From: Mauremys mutica
Lineage: Eukaryota; Chordata; Testudines; Geoemydidae
Assembly: GCF_020497125.1 (NCBI RefSeq)
Contig: NC_059082.1
Coordinates: forward strand, 19,767,965-19,831,964
DNA: 64,000 bases
Reading direction: 5' to 3'
The position numbers and the translations under genes were made by a program. The notes beneath the pieces are model-generated. The model was not told the origin of the DNA and ran no database searches. It saw only the letters and a program-made list of their open reading frames with translations. Positions 25,611-38,411 of the stretch are shown one piece after another; positions within the stretch are counted from its first letter, which is position 1; each line of letters begins with the position of its first letter.

Positions 25611-27835
25611 AACTTTAACATTTGTGATTCCCTCCCACCGCTGTGCTCCTTCTTCTCAGCAATGCTGTCTCAACTGTTTCTGGAGCAGGTTTAAAGCTTT
25701 TCAGATGTGATGGTAATATACGTAACACAAAAAGACAGAGAAAAATACTAACATCAATGCACAAAAGGACCAGGAAAACTGCTTTAAAATCCCAGAAGCA
25801 AAAATGGCTTCATGTACCATGTGCATGTGAACTTTCCCTGCCTAATTCTTTTGAAATCCACACATTCTCAAAACCCTCTGATTTCTCCAGTACTGGCCAA
25901 AAAAGGGAAGAATTCTAGCCACACTACCCCACTCAGATGTGGTGAGTGTGGTAATGTGGCTAGAATGTGAAATAATATTGCTAACACAACCCATGAGTCC
26001 TAAGAGGGACACAGAACCCCATTTGCAGGCTACCAGGTGTAGTAAATTAGCAAAGTGAGCCATTTAACTGAGCAGTAAAAATGACCAAACAACTTCAAAA
26101 AATAGTTTTCTGGATCTGAGCCTTCCAAAAGAAAAAACAGGAGAAAAATGTTCCTGAGGCCTGTGAGTAGCTAAGAACTTCTCAGTTAGTAAAGACCTGG
26201 GTCAGAATTCAATTTCCCTAGATGACCCTAGAGGTAATTTCACTGTATCTTCTATCATTTTTATTTCACATGACCTCAAATGACCTACATCAGCTATATG
26301 ATAATCTGCATAGGTTCATGATAACTCACCCACAAGCACAGCTCAAAACAATCAAGTGACCTATTACACTCCAGAATGCACTCGGCTGAATACACAGCAC
26401 GATGCAATGCTGTGCTATATCTTGGCTGTTTAGCGTAATAGCCATTTGATAATTAATCATTTAGGGTCAAATCCTGCAGTCCTTACTCAGGTGACAGCTG
26501 GGGAGTCAGAAGCCCTGGCTGGACCGTGGAAGGGAATATAGGTGCAACTGCCCTGAACTGTAATATTGTGAGCAGTGGATCTGCCACCAATCAGCTCCAT
26601 TGGCCAAAACTTCCATGCATGTACTATAGCCCTCTAGTACTACAGATGTAGTAGTGACTGCAATAATGCCCCATATCATGAGAGAAGAGAGACCTATTTG
26701 GAGGACTGGAGCTTAAGTTTGTTTTTATTTTGTCCGTGGTTATCCCTTACGTCTTTAGGTACCTTCACGTCATCTGATCCTGACCCCAGAGCAGGCCTCC
26801 TCGGATTCCTTTCTTCCTCTTATTCCTCCCAACATCTCCTCGCCTACCTGCCACCACCATGAATTGCTGGCACCTCTCCTCCTCGTGCCCCCAGAGACTG
26901 AGCATGTCATTCTCAGGAAACGACTAAACTCCACCACCAATCTGGTAAGCAGGTGCCTCAAATATCATAGCTTTCCAACTCCTGCCTCACAGACAAACAC
27001 AATCAGGACATTAGTATCTCTTGGCCAGTTCACATGGCAAATTGGCAGTGCTTAACTTGGGGGATGTTTAGCATCAAGGAGTTATACAAGATACTATGTT
27101 TAGCATTTTTTTTTCTGTTTATACAATAAAAAGAAAATATAACTACATTTAGTCAGAATGTGCCTAATTAAAACAGAGCAAAACAACATTATCAAGAACA
27201 GAATCACAGCACACAAAATTCATTCTGTTACCTAATGTTGCACAGGAGACATCCTATCATTTGGAAACATGCAAGAAGTAATAAAAATTTTAAGCAAGCT
27301 GCTGTTTCTCAAGCACTTTAAAACGAAAAGTCTGGTTTTTTCAGATACCAGTAGCTGGCAAATTGGGGAAAAGGCGAAACTGGGGCACACACATCTACCC
27401 ACCTCTTAGAATATTCTGTTTCTTCCTCCTCATTCTAAATTCTGATCAGTATTTATCCATCACCAGGAGGCAATGCTTACTCATTTGTAGGGCGGATAAC
27501 TTGTTCACATGTGCAGACCAGGACTAGTCTTTGATCTGAAGGAGAGTTTCACAAAATACCTCTGTTTTTTGTTTGAAACAGTTTAAAGTTCTTCCTGATA
27601 AGGAGTAAGTCAAATCTTGGGTTACAAAGAAAGAAATTTCTACCACTTAAAAACTGTTTCATCTTTAAGCCACAGTATTTCCTATCCAATATAGACAGCA
27701 CGAAGAAGTCTACCCTAAGAAATCATATCAATGGAGTTTGTTAGACACAGTTTAGTCTAACAAAGTTGCGGTGGGAGGAAGGTGAGATAGTTGAAGTATT
27801 TGCTGCTGGTTTTAGGTGGAAAGGTTTTTTGAAAT

Positions 27836-28065
27836 TACTCACAAAAGGGCTGGTCAATTTTCCACCTAAATTGTTTTTATGGAAAATGGGTTTTGACTAA
27901 ATGAATTTTTTTCATTAAAAGTGTTTGCTTTCTGCAGAAAGTCTCAACTTTTTGTTGAAAAACTGAACACCCAAAAAGTTTTTGGTTTTCAGCTAAAAAC
28001 CTTTGATTTTCATTTTTGTTCAGTGAAAAGTTGAAGGGGGGAGGGGGGAGAACTTGTCTCATAAG
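27836..28065. repeat. AT-rich dispersed repeat candidate
   Basis: GGCTGGTCAATTTTCCACCT and several AAAA(C/G)TTTT motifs with internal inverted pairs look like a decayed miniature element. It adjoins the CR1 3' end at 28072. No clear termini. Confidence 0.35.
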
Positions 28066-28071
28066 CTCCAA

Positions 28072-28705
28072 TCATAGAGTCATAGATTAGGGTTGGAAGA
28101 GACCATCCTCAGGAGGTCATCTAGTCCAACCCCCCGCTCAAAGCAGGACCAACCCCAACTAAATCATTCCAGCCAGGGCTTTGTCAAGACAGGCTTTAAA
28201 AACCTCTAAGGACGGAGATTCCACCACCTCCCTAGGTAACCCATTCCAGTGCGTCAACACGCTCCTAGTGAAATAGTTTTTCCTAATATCCAACTTATAC
28301 CTCCCGCACTGCAACTTGACACAATTGCTCTTTTTCTATCATCTTCCACCACTGAGAACAGCCGAGCTCCGGCCTCTTTAGAACCCCCCTTCAGTTGAAG
28401 GCTGTTACCAAATCCCCCCTCACTCTTCTCTTCTGCAGACTAAATAAGCCCAGTTCCCTCAGCCTCTCCTCATAAGTCATGTGCCCCAGCCCCCTGATCA
28501 TTTTCGTTGCCCACTGCTGGACTCTTCAATTTGTCCACATCCTTTCTGTAGTGGGGGGCCCAAAACCGGACACAATACTTCAGATGTTGCCTCACCAGTT
28601 CTGAACAGAGGGTAATAATCACTTCCCTCGATCTGCTGGCAATGCTCCTACTAATGCAGCCCAATATGACTGTTAAGGTCATCTTCCTAGCCTGTCATTC
28701 TGACT
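28072..28705 (-). mobile_element. CR1 LINE, 3' part
   Basis: The left edge ATCATAGAGTCATAGATTAG is the antisense of the CR1 3' end with its short terminal repeat. The minus strand at 28500-28680 reads ILGCISRSIASRSREVIITL and YCVRFWAPHYRKDVDKL, the CR1 reverse transcriptase C-terminus, with a frameshift in the tail. It is 5' truncated near 28705. Confidence 0.9.
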
Positions 28706-29709
28706 ACGTCACCCCTATTCTTTCACTGCATCAAACACAGACACAACCCAACTCTGTAAGTTTTGTTTCCTCTTTGTTTTTCAGACACTCGCCTTTTTAA
28801 GGTATGACATTTTGTTACACTGTTTCCCACTAGAGCCTATTTCATTGGGAGTTTACTAATCACTAATTTAGTTTCTTTAATCTCCGTTGGGTCCATGTGG
28901 TGATAATGACAATAGACAATGAATTATAATGGAAACAGAAGATGATCCACTTTATATGACTTTTCCTCACAAATATACAGTCAACTGCTAAGGAAGTGTG
29001 TGAGTGAGAAGTCCAGATAAGGAAGATTGAACTGTAATAGTCCACCTGCTCAAACAGAGCTTAAGGGCCAACGACTCGGATTTTCATCCTGTGCATGGGT
29101 TGGGACAGGGTGTAAATTGGGACAGAAGGTGGCCCTTTGCATCGAAACATTTTGCATCAAAACTGTCAGTTTCAATATATTACATACCAGTGACCAATCC
29201 CTTTCAACCTCACATAAACCTTTACAGAATTAAACTCGTGTAAGATTAAACCCCTTAAAAGAGTAGGATAATTAGTGAGTGGGAGACAGGAAAATATTTG
29301 TTAGTAAAACAAATTTAGTGTTGCTTGGTTTTGTTTTGGAAAAGCACACAGTTCATTACCCCTAAACTAGATATATACAAATCTAGAACGACTACAAACA
29401 AAATGAATTGACTTTATCTATACAATGATGGTATATATTTACATTCACTTGAGTTATTTTATGTAAGACATCTCGGGCAAGGTTAGTACATCAGGTTTTG
29501 CAAATAAAAGAATGCAGGAAAAGTGACACTGTAACATTTAAGCTCTATAACAAAAATTCAGTTTCCTTTTTGCTTGAAAGGTAATTACTTGTGAGGGAAG
29601 CCCCTATTATCAACAGCCGTGAAATAGTGTGCTACAGCCTTTAAACATTTTCACTGTCAGTGCTATAAGAGCTCTTTTCATCATATAACTTCTGAGAAAT
29701 GAAGGTATC

Positions 29710-29901
29710 TATCTATGTGTATGCATGATCAAAAAATCATAGAATCAGGAGATGCAAAAATCCTATTAGTCCATCTAATCTATCCCTCTGCCAATGCTGG
29801 AATGTTTCCTAATTTTCATTTACCAATGTGTTGTCCAGTTTCATTTTATATGTCACGAGCAGTGTGGCTTTCAGCCCTTGCTTGCACAATAAAGTGTGGA
29901 A
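29710..29901 (-). repeat. CR1-like 3' segment, presumed source of the copy at 32123
   Basis: It contains ATCATAGAATCAGGAGATGC, the antisense of a CR1 3' end. The first 27 or so bases lie outside that CR1 end. The whole 192-base stretch recurs at 32123-32315 at roughly 93% identity by eye. Confidence 0.7.
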
Positions 29902-30764
29902 GATTTAGCGCCTGAGGAAAAACCCGCTGCAGATTTTTCATTTCTTCAATGGGGTTTGGATCAGGTCTTCAGCTCATAGTACTGAAAACTGTAAAGCTAC
30001 AGATATAGATGACTATTTCATATGTATAGCAGCATATAAAAGCAGCATGACATGATCATTATTATACATCACTAAAGACATAGTTTAAGCCAACATAAAT
30101 GTTCAGAGTCTTTCAATCTCAGACATTGAGTATATGATCCAATAGCATCTGGGGAGAAAAGGCCTGTTGTTAAATTATATTTTGTGTATAAAATAACCTA
30201 ATACTTAGAGACTAATGAAGGTTACCATCTGCTTACAGTCTGCATGCTAAATTCCAATTACCTGAATTTCACATATGTTTTGCAAGGTAATGATACTTAT
30301 TTTCATCAGAAGCAAAAAACTAGTCAGATATTATCTGGATGTCGTCATAACCACAGTAATTTTAACTTGACGTCGTCTGTCCTTTAACATACTTAAATGG
30401 TGGATTTCCAGTCTGATTCATGAGAGATTATGGCCTTTGATTACCACACAAGCTGCTCCGAGAGCTCTGCTTCCACTTCATTTGAATAAACACAGTCAAA
30501 CCTAACAACTTGTTAATAGCTCTGGAATTTTTTTTTCTATGGTGAGAAGGAGGCCTGGAATCTTTGATAGTGCTTTATAACAACAACATCTTAAAATATA
30601 AAGTCTACATGTGTATTTATAGATAAGCAACTTTGTTTTCCAGCACCAAACTCAATCACCTTAATTTGACAGATACTTTTAAAATAGAAAGGAAATGGAA
30701 AAACTCCCTGTAGTAATGTTATAAAATAATCTAAATTTAACCATTGCACGTATCATTCTATAAC

Positions 30765-30885
30765 TTCAAGTCACTTTATAGACATTCATCCTCACAAAAA
30801 CTCTGGTAAGGTAGCTGACTGTTACCCTATTTTACAGGTAGGGAAATTGAGGCCAGGGGGGAGGTGGCTAAAGGCCACCCTTCCT
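30765..30885 (+). repeat. MIR-like SINE, partial
   Basis: CATCCTCACAAAAACTCTGG, then CCTATTTTACAGGTAGGGAA and TTGAGGC, follow the MIR order. Confidence 0.5.
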
Positions 30886-32034
30886 CAATGCACAAGGGTT
30901 TCAGAATCAGGGTGGGATCTTCCAAAGACGTTGGTGTTGGCCTAACTCTTCTCCCATTGAAGGCAATGGAAGTTCTACCATTGACTTCAGTGGGAGCAGA
31001 AAAGGCTAATGCTGAATGCTTTTGAAAATTCCACTGCTAAATTCTGAGGGTGAAAATCATCCGGGTGCGAATGGTCAGCACAAATCCCCCAACATGCTAA
31101 AGCCCAGCTTTAGCAGTGGCACTGGGGACCTCCGGTTGTATACATACACTGCAGAAACATTTTGATTTTGTTTACACTGGTTTGTGTACTAGTCTTGTGG
31201 ACAACATACTTATGTTTATTTTTGTGTGGTCTAAGCCTCCAAAGTTTTTGCACTCCATTAAATATGACATGGTGAGCTGTGCAGGAGAAGACGGAGATCC
31301 TTGGCGCGCATATTCCCAGAAGCCTTCACCTAGCTGTTCTATTTCTCTAGATGTGATTGGCTCTGTAAACTTTGGATATTGTTTGTTTCCTTGTTTCTCT
31401 GTCTAATTTGAACTCCTGCTGGGCTGTTTGGGACCAAAGAGTCAAAGCTATTCTATCACTTTATGCATCCTGAGGCCTGCACAGCTGGGAATTTTGCACA
31501 TGCTCAGCCTGTGCGCTTTTCTCTTTTTTTAAAAAAAAAAAGACCATTAGACTATTATTATGTCATTTACAGTACACAGTGTAAACCAACCACAAAACTT
31601 AATTTGGTTTCTCTATCCGTCATTTCATATTTCTCTTTCCTCTTTATTAAGGGCACTGGCATGAAACAGAACTTTTGCTTTTTAAGCATTTATCCACTCC
31701 TGCTACTTACCACATAAGACTTTCTGTGAAATTACAATTAATCACTGTGAAAATTATCCTAAGGTGTCATACCCCAAAATTCCGGTTGGTCTGCATATCT
31801 GAAATAAATCCTTAACAAATGCTAGCAGTGCCAGCTCAAAAACCCAGTGTTTTCTCTTCTGAAAGAAATTACGATCCTGTTCCAAAACCCATCAAAGTCA
31901 ATGGAAAGAGTCCCATGGGTTTCAGCATGTTCTGGATCAGGCCCTGTGTTGTGTGTTGTGTATAACTCAGCTGAGAAAATGACAGAAAACATTGCTTTTC
32001 TGTCTAAAGTTTCCAGAATTAGTTCACAAAGATC

Positions 32035-32445
32035 AACAAAGAGTCCTGTGACACCTTATAGACTAACGGAAGTATTGGAACATAAGCTTTCGTGGGTGAA
32101 TACCCACTTCGTCAGACGCAGTTATCTATGTGTATGCAGGATCAAAAAAATCATAGAATCAGGAGATGCAAAAATCCTATTAGTCCACCTAGTCTATCCC
32201 TCAGCCAATGCAGGAATGTTTCCTAATTTACATTTACCAATGTGTTGTCCAGTTTCATTTTATATGTCACAAGCAGTGCGGCTTTCAGCACTTAATTGCA
32301 CGATAAAGTGTGGAATATGTGTCTGACGAAGTGGGTATTCACCCATGAAAGCTCATGCTCCAATACTTCTGTTAGTCTATAAGGTGCCACAGGACTTTTT
32401 GTCACTTTTTACAGATCCAGACTAACACGGCTACCCCTCTGATAC
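32035..32445 (-). mobile_element. Inverted-dimer repeat with captured loop
   Basis: It is flanked by a perfect 12-bp duplication TTCACAAAGATC (32023-32034 and 32446-32457). The arms 32035-32120 and 32318-32404 are inverted copies at about 90% identity, containing CTTATAGACTAAC and GGGTGAATACCCACTTCGTC. The head with GTAGCCGTGTTAGTCTGG (reverse complement) is only on the right. The loop 32123-32315 is a copy of 29710-29901. The repeat family resembles a common turtle SINE-like repeat, but its class is uncertain. Confidence 0.8.
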
Positions 32446-33856
32446 TTCACAAAGATCCTGATCCTACAGCCCTTACTCAAACAGGGTGAAATTGATCTTG
32501 TTCAGAAGACTACCACAAGGCCTATGAACTACTTAAATCCCAAGTAAACACTAGACTTAAGCTTGTTTAGGTCTTGCGGTGGCTTTCTGTACAGGGGTAT
32601 GTTTATCCCACATGTAAGTCCTGCTGAAGTCATATTGATGGATCAGAATGGATTTAGACCAACGGATGGTACTTTCTCTTCTATGTACAACAGACTATTT
32701 TAAGTGTGGTTCTACACTGAAAAGCGACTCTTAAAAGAGCATCCTGCAATTCCATTTTTACTGTCTCTCAACGATAGCCATAAACACGGAACACACTCTC
32801 CTCCACCCCCTCCAGATGGCATTGTTAGGTAGACACTTTTCAAACTAAAACCACATTTAAAGCCATGGGTCCTCTGAATTTCCTTTTTAATTAAAACACC
32901 ATTCACGTATCTGAAACACTGCATCCAAGACTAAAATAATGCATTTAAAATAAATACAAACACAACACTTTGTGCTACCTGTGCTATTCACCTGAGCTGT
33001 AAAAATGATGTTCTATCAAATGCGCAAAGCTAATGTCCCTATTTATCTTTTCCCAGTGTACTGCACTGCAAAAGGGGGGAACATTGGCCTTCACAAACTG
33101 ATTCGCCTCTTTCCATCATTATTACTAATGGCCTAGACTTTCAAAAGTGCCTAGTGATTTAAAGCGCTTCCGTTTTTGGGTGCCTAACTTGAGACAGCAA
33201 AAAGGGACCTGGTTTTCAGAAAGTGCAGAGCATTCACCCAAAAATCACTTTTTTTTAAATGTAGGCCAACACTTGAATTTAAAATATAAAATATAAAACC
33301 ATCCATTCTCAGTGTTGATATACAAAAAGCAAAATATTAAGACCTTAGTTGTATATAAAACTAGATTAACATTTTCATTTAAACTGAAATAATGATCCCT
33401 GATTCAATATTCTAAGGATTTATTCAATTAGCAGAGTATTGAACCAAAAAGCTAGAAGATATAAACCAATGTAAAAACAACATATCTTTGGCCAAGATAA
33501 ACACATTGAGTTAATTCACAAGTCAAAACTGCTACATTATAAATTTTGATTTGAAGATCCCTTTCATTGTTATAGTATGCCTCTTGACTAACAACACTCA
33601 AAATTAATGCAGTTAGTGACTGAGTCAAAGCCCACTGCGATAAATAGAAAAACTCACTGACTTCAATAGGGCTTTGGATCAGTTCCTTAGTCAGCACATG
33701 GACCCAGACTCATATAAGAATTTGGCATCAAGACCTTTTGGGTAACCTCCCTGCCCCAATAACTGAAACAAAAACACAACATAAAAAACCCGAAGCTAAG
33801 TCCTAAGGTCCAGATCCTCAAAAGTATTTAGGCACCTAACTCACCGCAGCACAAAT

Positions 33857-34312
33857 CATAGGCGCTGACTCCGTGGGTGCTCCGGGACTGGAGCACCCAT
33901 GGGAAAAAATTAGTGCGTGCTCTGCGCCCACCGACAGCCAAGCTCCCCTCCTGCCCTGCCCCACCTCCTCCTCCTCCTCCCTACCTGAGCACACTGCGTC
34001 CCTGCTCCTCTGCTTACCTCCCAGCGCTTCCCACTGTTTGGTGGCATTAGCAAGCTCCGGGGCGGAGGGAGGAGCGGGAACATGGCGCGCTCAGGGGAGG
34101 AGGCGGGGATTTGGGGAATAGGCTGCAATATTGGTAGGGATGGCACAGAGTTGGGGCTGGGACTTTGGGGAAAGGGTTGCAATGGGGGCGGGGAAGGGAT
34201 GGGAAGAGGCAGTGCAGGGGCGGGGCCTCATGGAAGGGGTGGAGTGGGGGCGGGGCCAGGGGCAGAGAGGGGGTCGAGGACCCAGGGGAAAGAGGGAAAG
34301 TCGACGCCTATG
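33857..34312. mobile_element. GC-rich hAT-like nonautonomous element
   Basis: The ends CATAGGCGCTGAC and GTCGACGCCTATG are inverted repeats. The flanks GCACAAAT and GCTCAAAG agree at six of eight positions, compatible with a decayed hAT target duplication. The interior starts CCGTGGGTGCTCCGGGACTG and is GGGGCGGGG-rich. Long open frames across it are composition artefacts. Confidence 0.65.
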
Positions 34313-34355
34313 GCTCAAAGGCGCAGACACAAAGTCTATGGCCCCCATCCTGCAA

Positions 34356-34832
34356 TAGGGTTGCCAAATTTCTAATCGCATAAAATGGAACACCCCTGCC
34401 CCACCCCTTCTCCCAGGCCACACCCCCACTCCCTCCATCCCCCCTCCCTCTGTCACTTGCTCTCCCCCACCCTCATTCACTTTCACCAGGCTGGGGCAGG
34501 GGGTTGGGGTGTGGGAGGGGGGTGCGGGCTCTGGGGTGGGGCCAGGCCAGGGATGTGGAGTTTGGGATGCAGGAGAGGGCTCTGGGCTTGGGCAGGGGGT
34601 TGGGATGTGGGGGGCGTATGGACCCTGGGCTGGGGGTGCAGGGTCTGGGTGGAGACAGAAATTAAAGGTCCAGGGTGCAAGAGAGGACTCCAAGCTGAGG
34701 CAGGGGGTCGGGGTGTAGTGGGGTGAGGGTTCCAGCTGGGGGTGTGGGCTCTGGGGTGGGGCTGGGGATTGGAGGGTGTGGGGGTGCTGTGCAGGAAGGG
34801 GCTGCAGGCTGGGGCAGGGGGTTGGGTGTGTA
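34356..34832. repeat. Element end followed by a G-rich minisatellite
   Basis: It starts TAGGGTTGCCAAATTTCTAA, which resembles a hAT-like end. It continues through a pyrimidine-rich part into irregular repeats of GGGGTTGGGGTGTGGG and GGGCTCTGGGGTGGGG. No right end was found. Similar wording recurs at 40514-40690. Confidence 0.5.
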
Positions 34833-36711
34833 GATCACATCGCAGGATCAGGCCCAAAATCATCTATTTTGATTTCCAATTTGTATAAAATCAGCCACGG
34901 AGCAACTAATTTCACATTATTAGACAGCAGACTTGCCTAAAATCACAACGTTTCGCTTTCATACAATGTATGTAAGTATGTTTAACAATATACCAGGAAG
35001 TACACACAGTCCACAGTACAAATGCAAACTCTCTGCGAAGTGCCGTTCTGTTTCCATATCCCATTTCTCATACTTCTCTTGCCCCGTTCTTTACCAAGTA
35101 CACTTGCATGAAATAGGATCTTTGCTTAAACATCTACATAGTGCACGGACCAAATTTTTGAAAGTGGTTTCATAAATTTGCACCCAGCTATTGCAGCATG
35201 AAAATAATTGCACATCCAACGACCTGATTTGTGTGAACAAATGCAGGTTTCATTTATTCAGTTTTATAACTCCAATCCTGAAGCCTTTTGAAATTCAAGG
35301 CTGATGCATCTTGTTTGGTAATTTATTTGAGCCTAATCCAGTGCAAGTCAGTGGGAATCATTCTGTTAACGTCATGGCATTGGATTAGGCCCCCAATTAG
35401 TAAAAATAAATGTATTGCATTAGGCCTGCTCCCACTGAACTCAATGGGAGCTTTGCCAAAGTTGAGTAGATTTGGGCCTCTTATCTATGGCTCCATCAAA
35501 CCACTGTAATTGCTCTTTCTAAGAATGTATCTAAATGTCGTTCAACCTCAGCCACTCAATGTTTCTCTTGTACGTTTAATACGCTATATGTTTTTGCCTT
35601 AGTTTACATAGGACGTAAATATGTACTTAGCCATCCTACTCTAAGCAATGGGAAAAATGTAGAGGTGGCCTAACCTCAGCACAGCAAGACTTCTCATTTG
35701 CAGCACAACACCAGGGTCAATTCACTCAAATAAATCTAATTATTCAAATGTACTAGCTAATCTACTGTGTTCACAAATTTTACCAGAAAACATGACACTA
35801 GGACAATTAAAAACCTCATGCTGCTTCCATTGCTGACAAGATTTTTTCATGCTGAAAAGCTCTGTTTATGAGGCTCTGTTTTCCTAATATTAACATAAAG
35901 AAAATTTTAAAATCAAATGATACTACTGAACATTAGCATTCTTCATGTTATGCTAGTGTAGGGTTGGACTGGCATCTTGCTATAGAAAAGATGAACTCTT
36001 TTTAAACATTTCATTTTAAATTTTCTATCTTACAAGTTGAATATTAGTGTACTGTAACTGGTTAACATTGTACATCTGGTTGAATTGACTTGGACTGGTA
36101 TTTTGCCTAAACTATTTTGTGGATGATTTTTTTTTAAATAAATCTAGGCAAACTAAAACAATGCCCTTTTTCAGACTTTTATACACAATAATTAGTAACA
36201 ACATTTTTTTTTGAGCTGACTTATAGCCTCTACAAAAAAATCTATTTTTAAAAGCCAGCACTGAAACCCAGGTAAGACTGCACAGCACTTTCATTTTGTA
36301 CTCTTGTTCTTTTCTTTATCTTACAGACGCAAAGCCTCATGTTAGGGGAGACTATCATAGGATCACTTTAATTTCCAGTTACTTTTACTTTCAGTCCACT
36401 ATTTAAAACTCTCATTACTAGGAAAGAGAAAACTATAACTCAAAGTATCTTCATAAAAATAGTTTTTTGCATCAAGAAAACAGATAACTGTTCAATTCAG
36501 CAAAAGGTCAAAATTCCAGAATTTTGGCCACAGAACTCCTACCATTCAGCCAAATCTTATTCTGAAGCCAAAAGTTTCTGTGCACTGCTTCTGCAAAGCA
36601 TGAGTTTAAGGCTTAGCAACACCCATCAACAGGGACAAAAAATTAACCCTTTTATAACCTTATCAGGACAGTCCACATTGATGACAAGACATTGTAACTT
36701 ATATAAATTAC

Positions 36712-36853
36712 CTTCAGTTGTCATTTCTGTTATATCAAATGCCCTGGTGGAGGGGATGGTATGGCAACTTGCACTGATGTATTTTGTATAAGAATTATTG
36801 ATTACTTCAGGATCTTTAATTACATTAACAATATCTTCTTTGGGGGATTTTTC
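36712..36853 (-). other. Unrecognised exon-like segment in GALK2 intron 5
   Basis: A 142-base open stretch on the minus strand starts SPKEDIVNVIKDPEVINNSY after a short lead and ends FDITEMTTE. It sits between a T-rich tract ending GGAG and a donor-like GAAG|GTAATT. I do not recognise the peptide. Its end phase (1) is not compatible with in-frame inclusion between GALK2 exons 5 and 6, which meet in phase 0. It may be an exon of an overlapping transcript, a poison exon, or chance. Confidence 0.25.
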
Positions 36854-38411
36854 CTCCAAAAAAAATTACATACATAAATAAATATAGAGACCCCAGAACG
36901 TTCTGGCCCGAGAAGTGTCAAGGTTCTGGAAAGCACCTATCTCTGTCCAGCTGAGAAATCCCCTGGCATAGGGAAGCTCCCAGCTGATACACAGCTGGTA
37001 CTGCTGGCCCCTGCAACACCCACCACTTGGTCCAAGTGCAAGATGCACGTTAGGGCTGGCAGGGGAGGGGCCACAGCATATTTTATACTGAGCTGGTACA
37101 TGGTTCCTTAGGGCTCCAACGCTTAGAGTGCTCTACTTTACACTAGGGCTCAGAGTGCCCCAGATCCCTGAACGCCCCTATCTCTCCGCTATGCCAAACG
37201 TAAGCTTGGTGCAGCAGAGAATCTGGGCCAAGGTAGGTATAAAGCTTTCTGTGCTAGGTGCAAAAACTTGCCTTTGGCACTTGACTTCTTGTTTTCTACC
37301 GTGCTATAAAGTCTGCAGTGCTGCCACAGACCTCATCCGTGCTATCACCCAACATCATACTCAACACAACCAGACGATTTGCACCTGGCTGACCTTCTTC
37401 AGAACAGGTCTGGCATGATGCAGAACTATACTCCAAGACCACGTGTGAGTTTATATGCACATCCAGCCAAAGGTACATAGTGTAACTTATTTTTTCTTAA
37501 CAGAACTGTACAGTATTACTTAGCATACAGCAAGCCTGTTCTTAGCGTTCAAGTTACCAATTTCTACTAACTAATAAATTTCAGGCTTTCTGGTCGCTTT
37601 ATGGATCATTGCAGATACTTACTTCCTCTGTTATGGAATGTGAATCCACTTATTACAATGACTAGGCAACTGGCACCAGTGTACACAATATCTTTTCTCT
37701 TCCTGATGTTTGAATTTAAGATTCTAGATTCTACCAAACATTTGAACCAGACTGAACTTTATTGCTCCATGTGGTACCTTCAAACGCCATGACTACTGCA
37801 GAAGTGTTTTGACACATGAACAGAAGTCTACTAAATTCACTTACATTGGGTTTGTTTTTGAGGAACAATATTTGTTTAAAAATTGAGGCCTAAATTCTGG
37901 ATGTGGACTGTAAATGGGTTCATTTCAAAACACAGTGGGGAGAGTGGGATGGAAGATTTCTACTCCTATTTTGCCTTGACTATAATCCATTAAGAAGCTG
38001 CTCCACAGGCTTTCAACAGATGCTGTGCTACTAGAGCCACAGAAAGTCATTCAGGCAGGGAGTATAAGGGTCAGAGGGTGTGGTCCACATGTTTTAGAAC
38101 ATATATGCTCAATCCTGGCTTGCAGAGATTACATCTGGTCCAGGGATGGCCATGTGTGAGACTTGAGCTGGCCAAAATACAGCCTTACAATAATCCTCTT
38201 TCTGCAGCTTTAATGTATGCCTGTTTCCTTGCCAAACTTAAAGCCTGCCAAAATTTGGCCAAAGATGTTTCCTCAATTGTGCAATATTTTAAGTTTATAT
38301 CCAACAGTTTTTTGTAAAAACAATTGCATTGTGTCTTTAAAGTTTATGGATGTTAACAATATTTAAAGTTGTATTTTACAGTTAATACTCTTGGGTTTTA
38401 CAGTAAATTAC

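Larger units (their letters stand above)
21253..38411 (-). other. GALK2: GALK2 intron 5 (17.2 kb)
   Basis: The longest intron of the window. It contains a mariner-type element (24744-24931), MIR-like SINEs (25440-25610, 30765-30885), an AAAATTTT-rich miniature-like repeat (27836-28065), CR1 (28072-28705), a CR1-like segment (29710-29901) with its copy inside an inverted dimer (32035-32445), GC-rich hAT-like elements (33857-34832) and an exon-like segment (36712-36853). I see nothing assignable in 21860-24740 apart from a palindromic core at 22085, nor in 26765-27830, 32460-33115, 34840-36700 and 36860-38400. Confidence 0.6.

Noticed and set aside
31847..32326. 159-codon open frame on the plus strand
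   Set aside because: It runs from unique sequence through the inverted-dimer arm into the CR1-like loop, so it is a chance fusion.
34091..34863. Open frames of 200 and 126 codons rich in Pro
   Set aside because: They come from a C-rich strand of minisatellite-like repeats within hAT-like elements, not from a gene.
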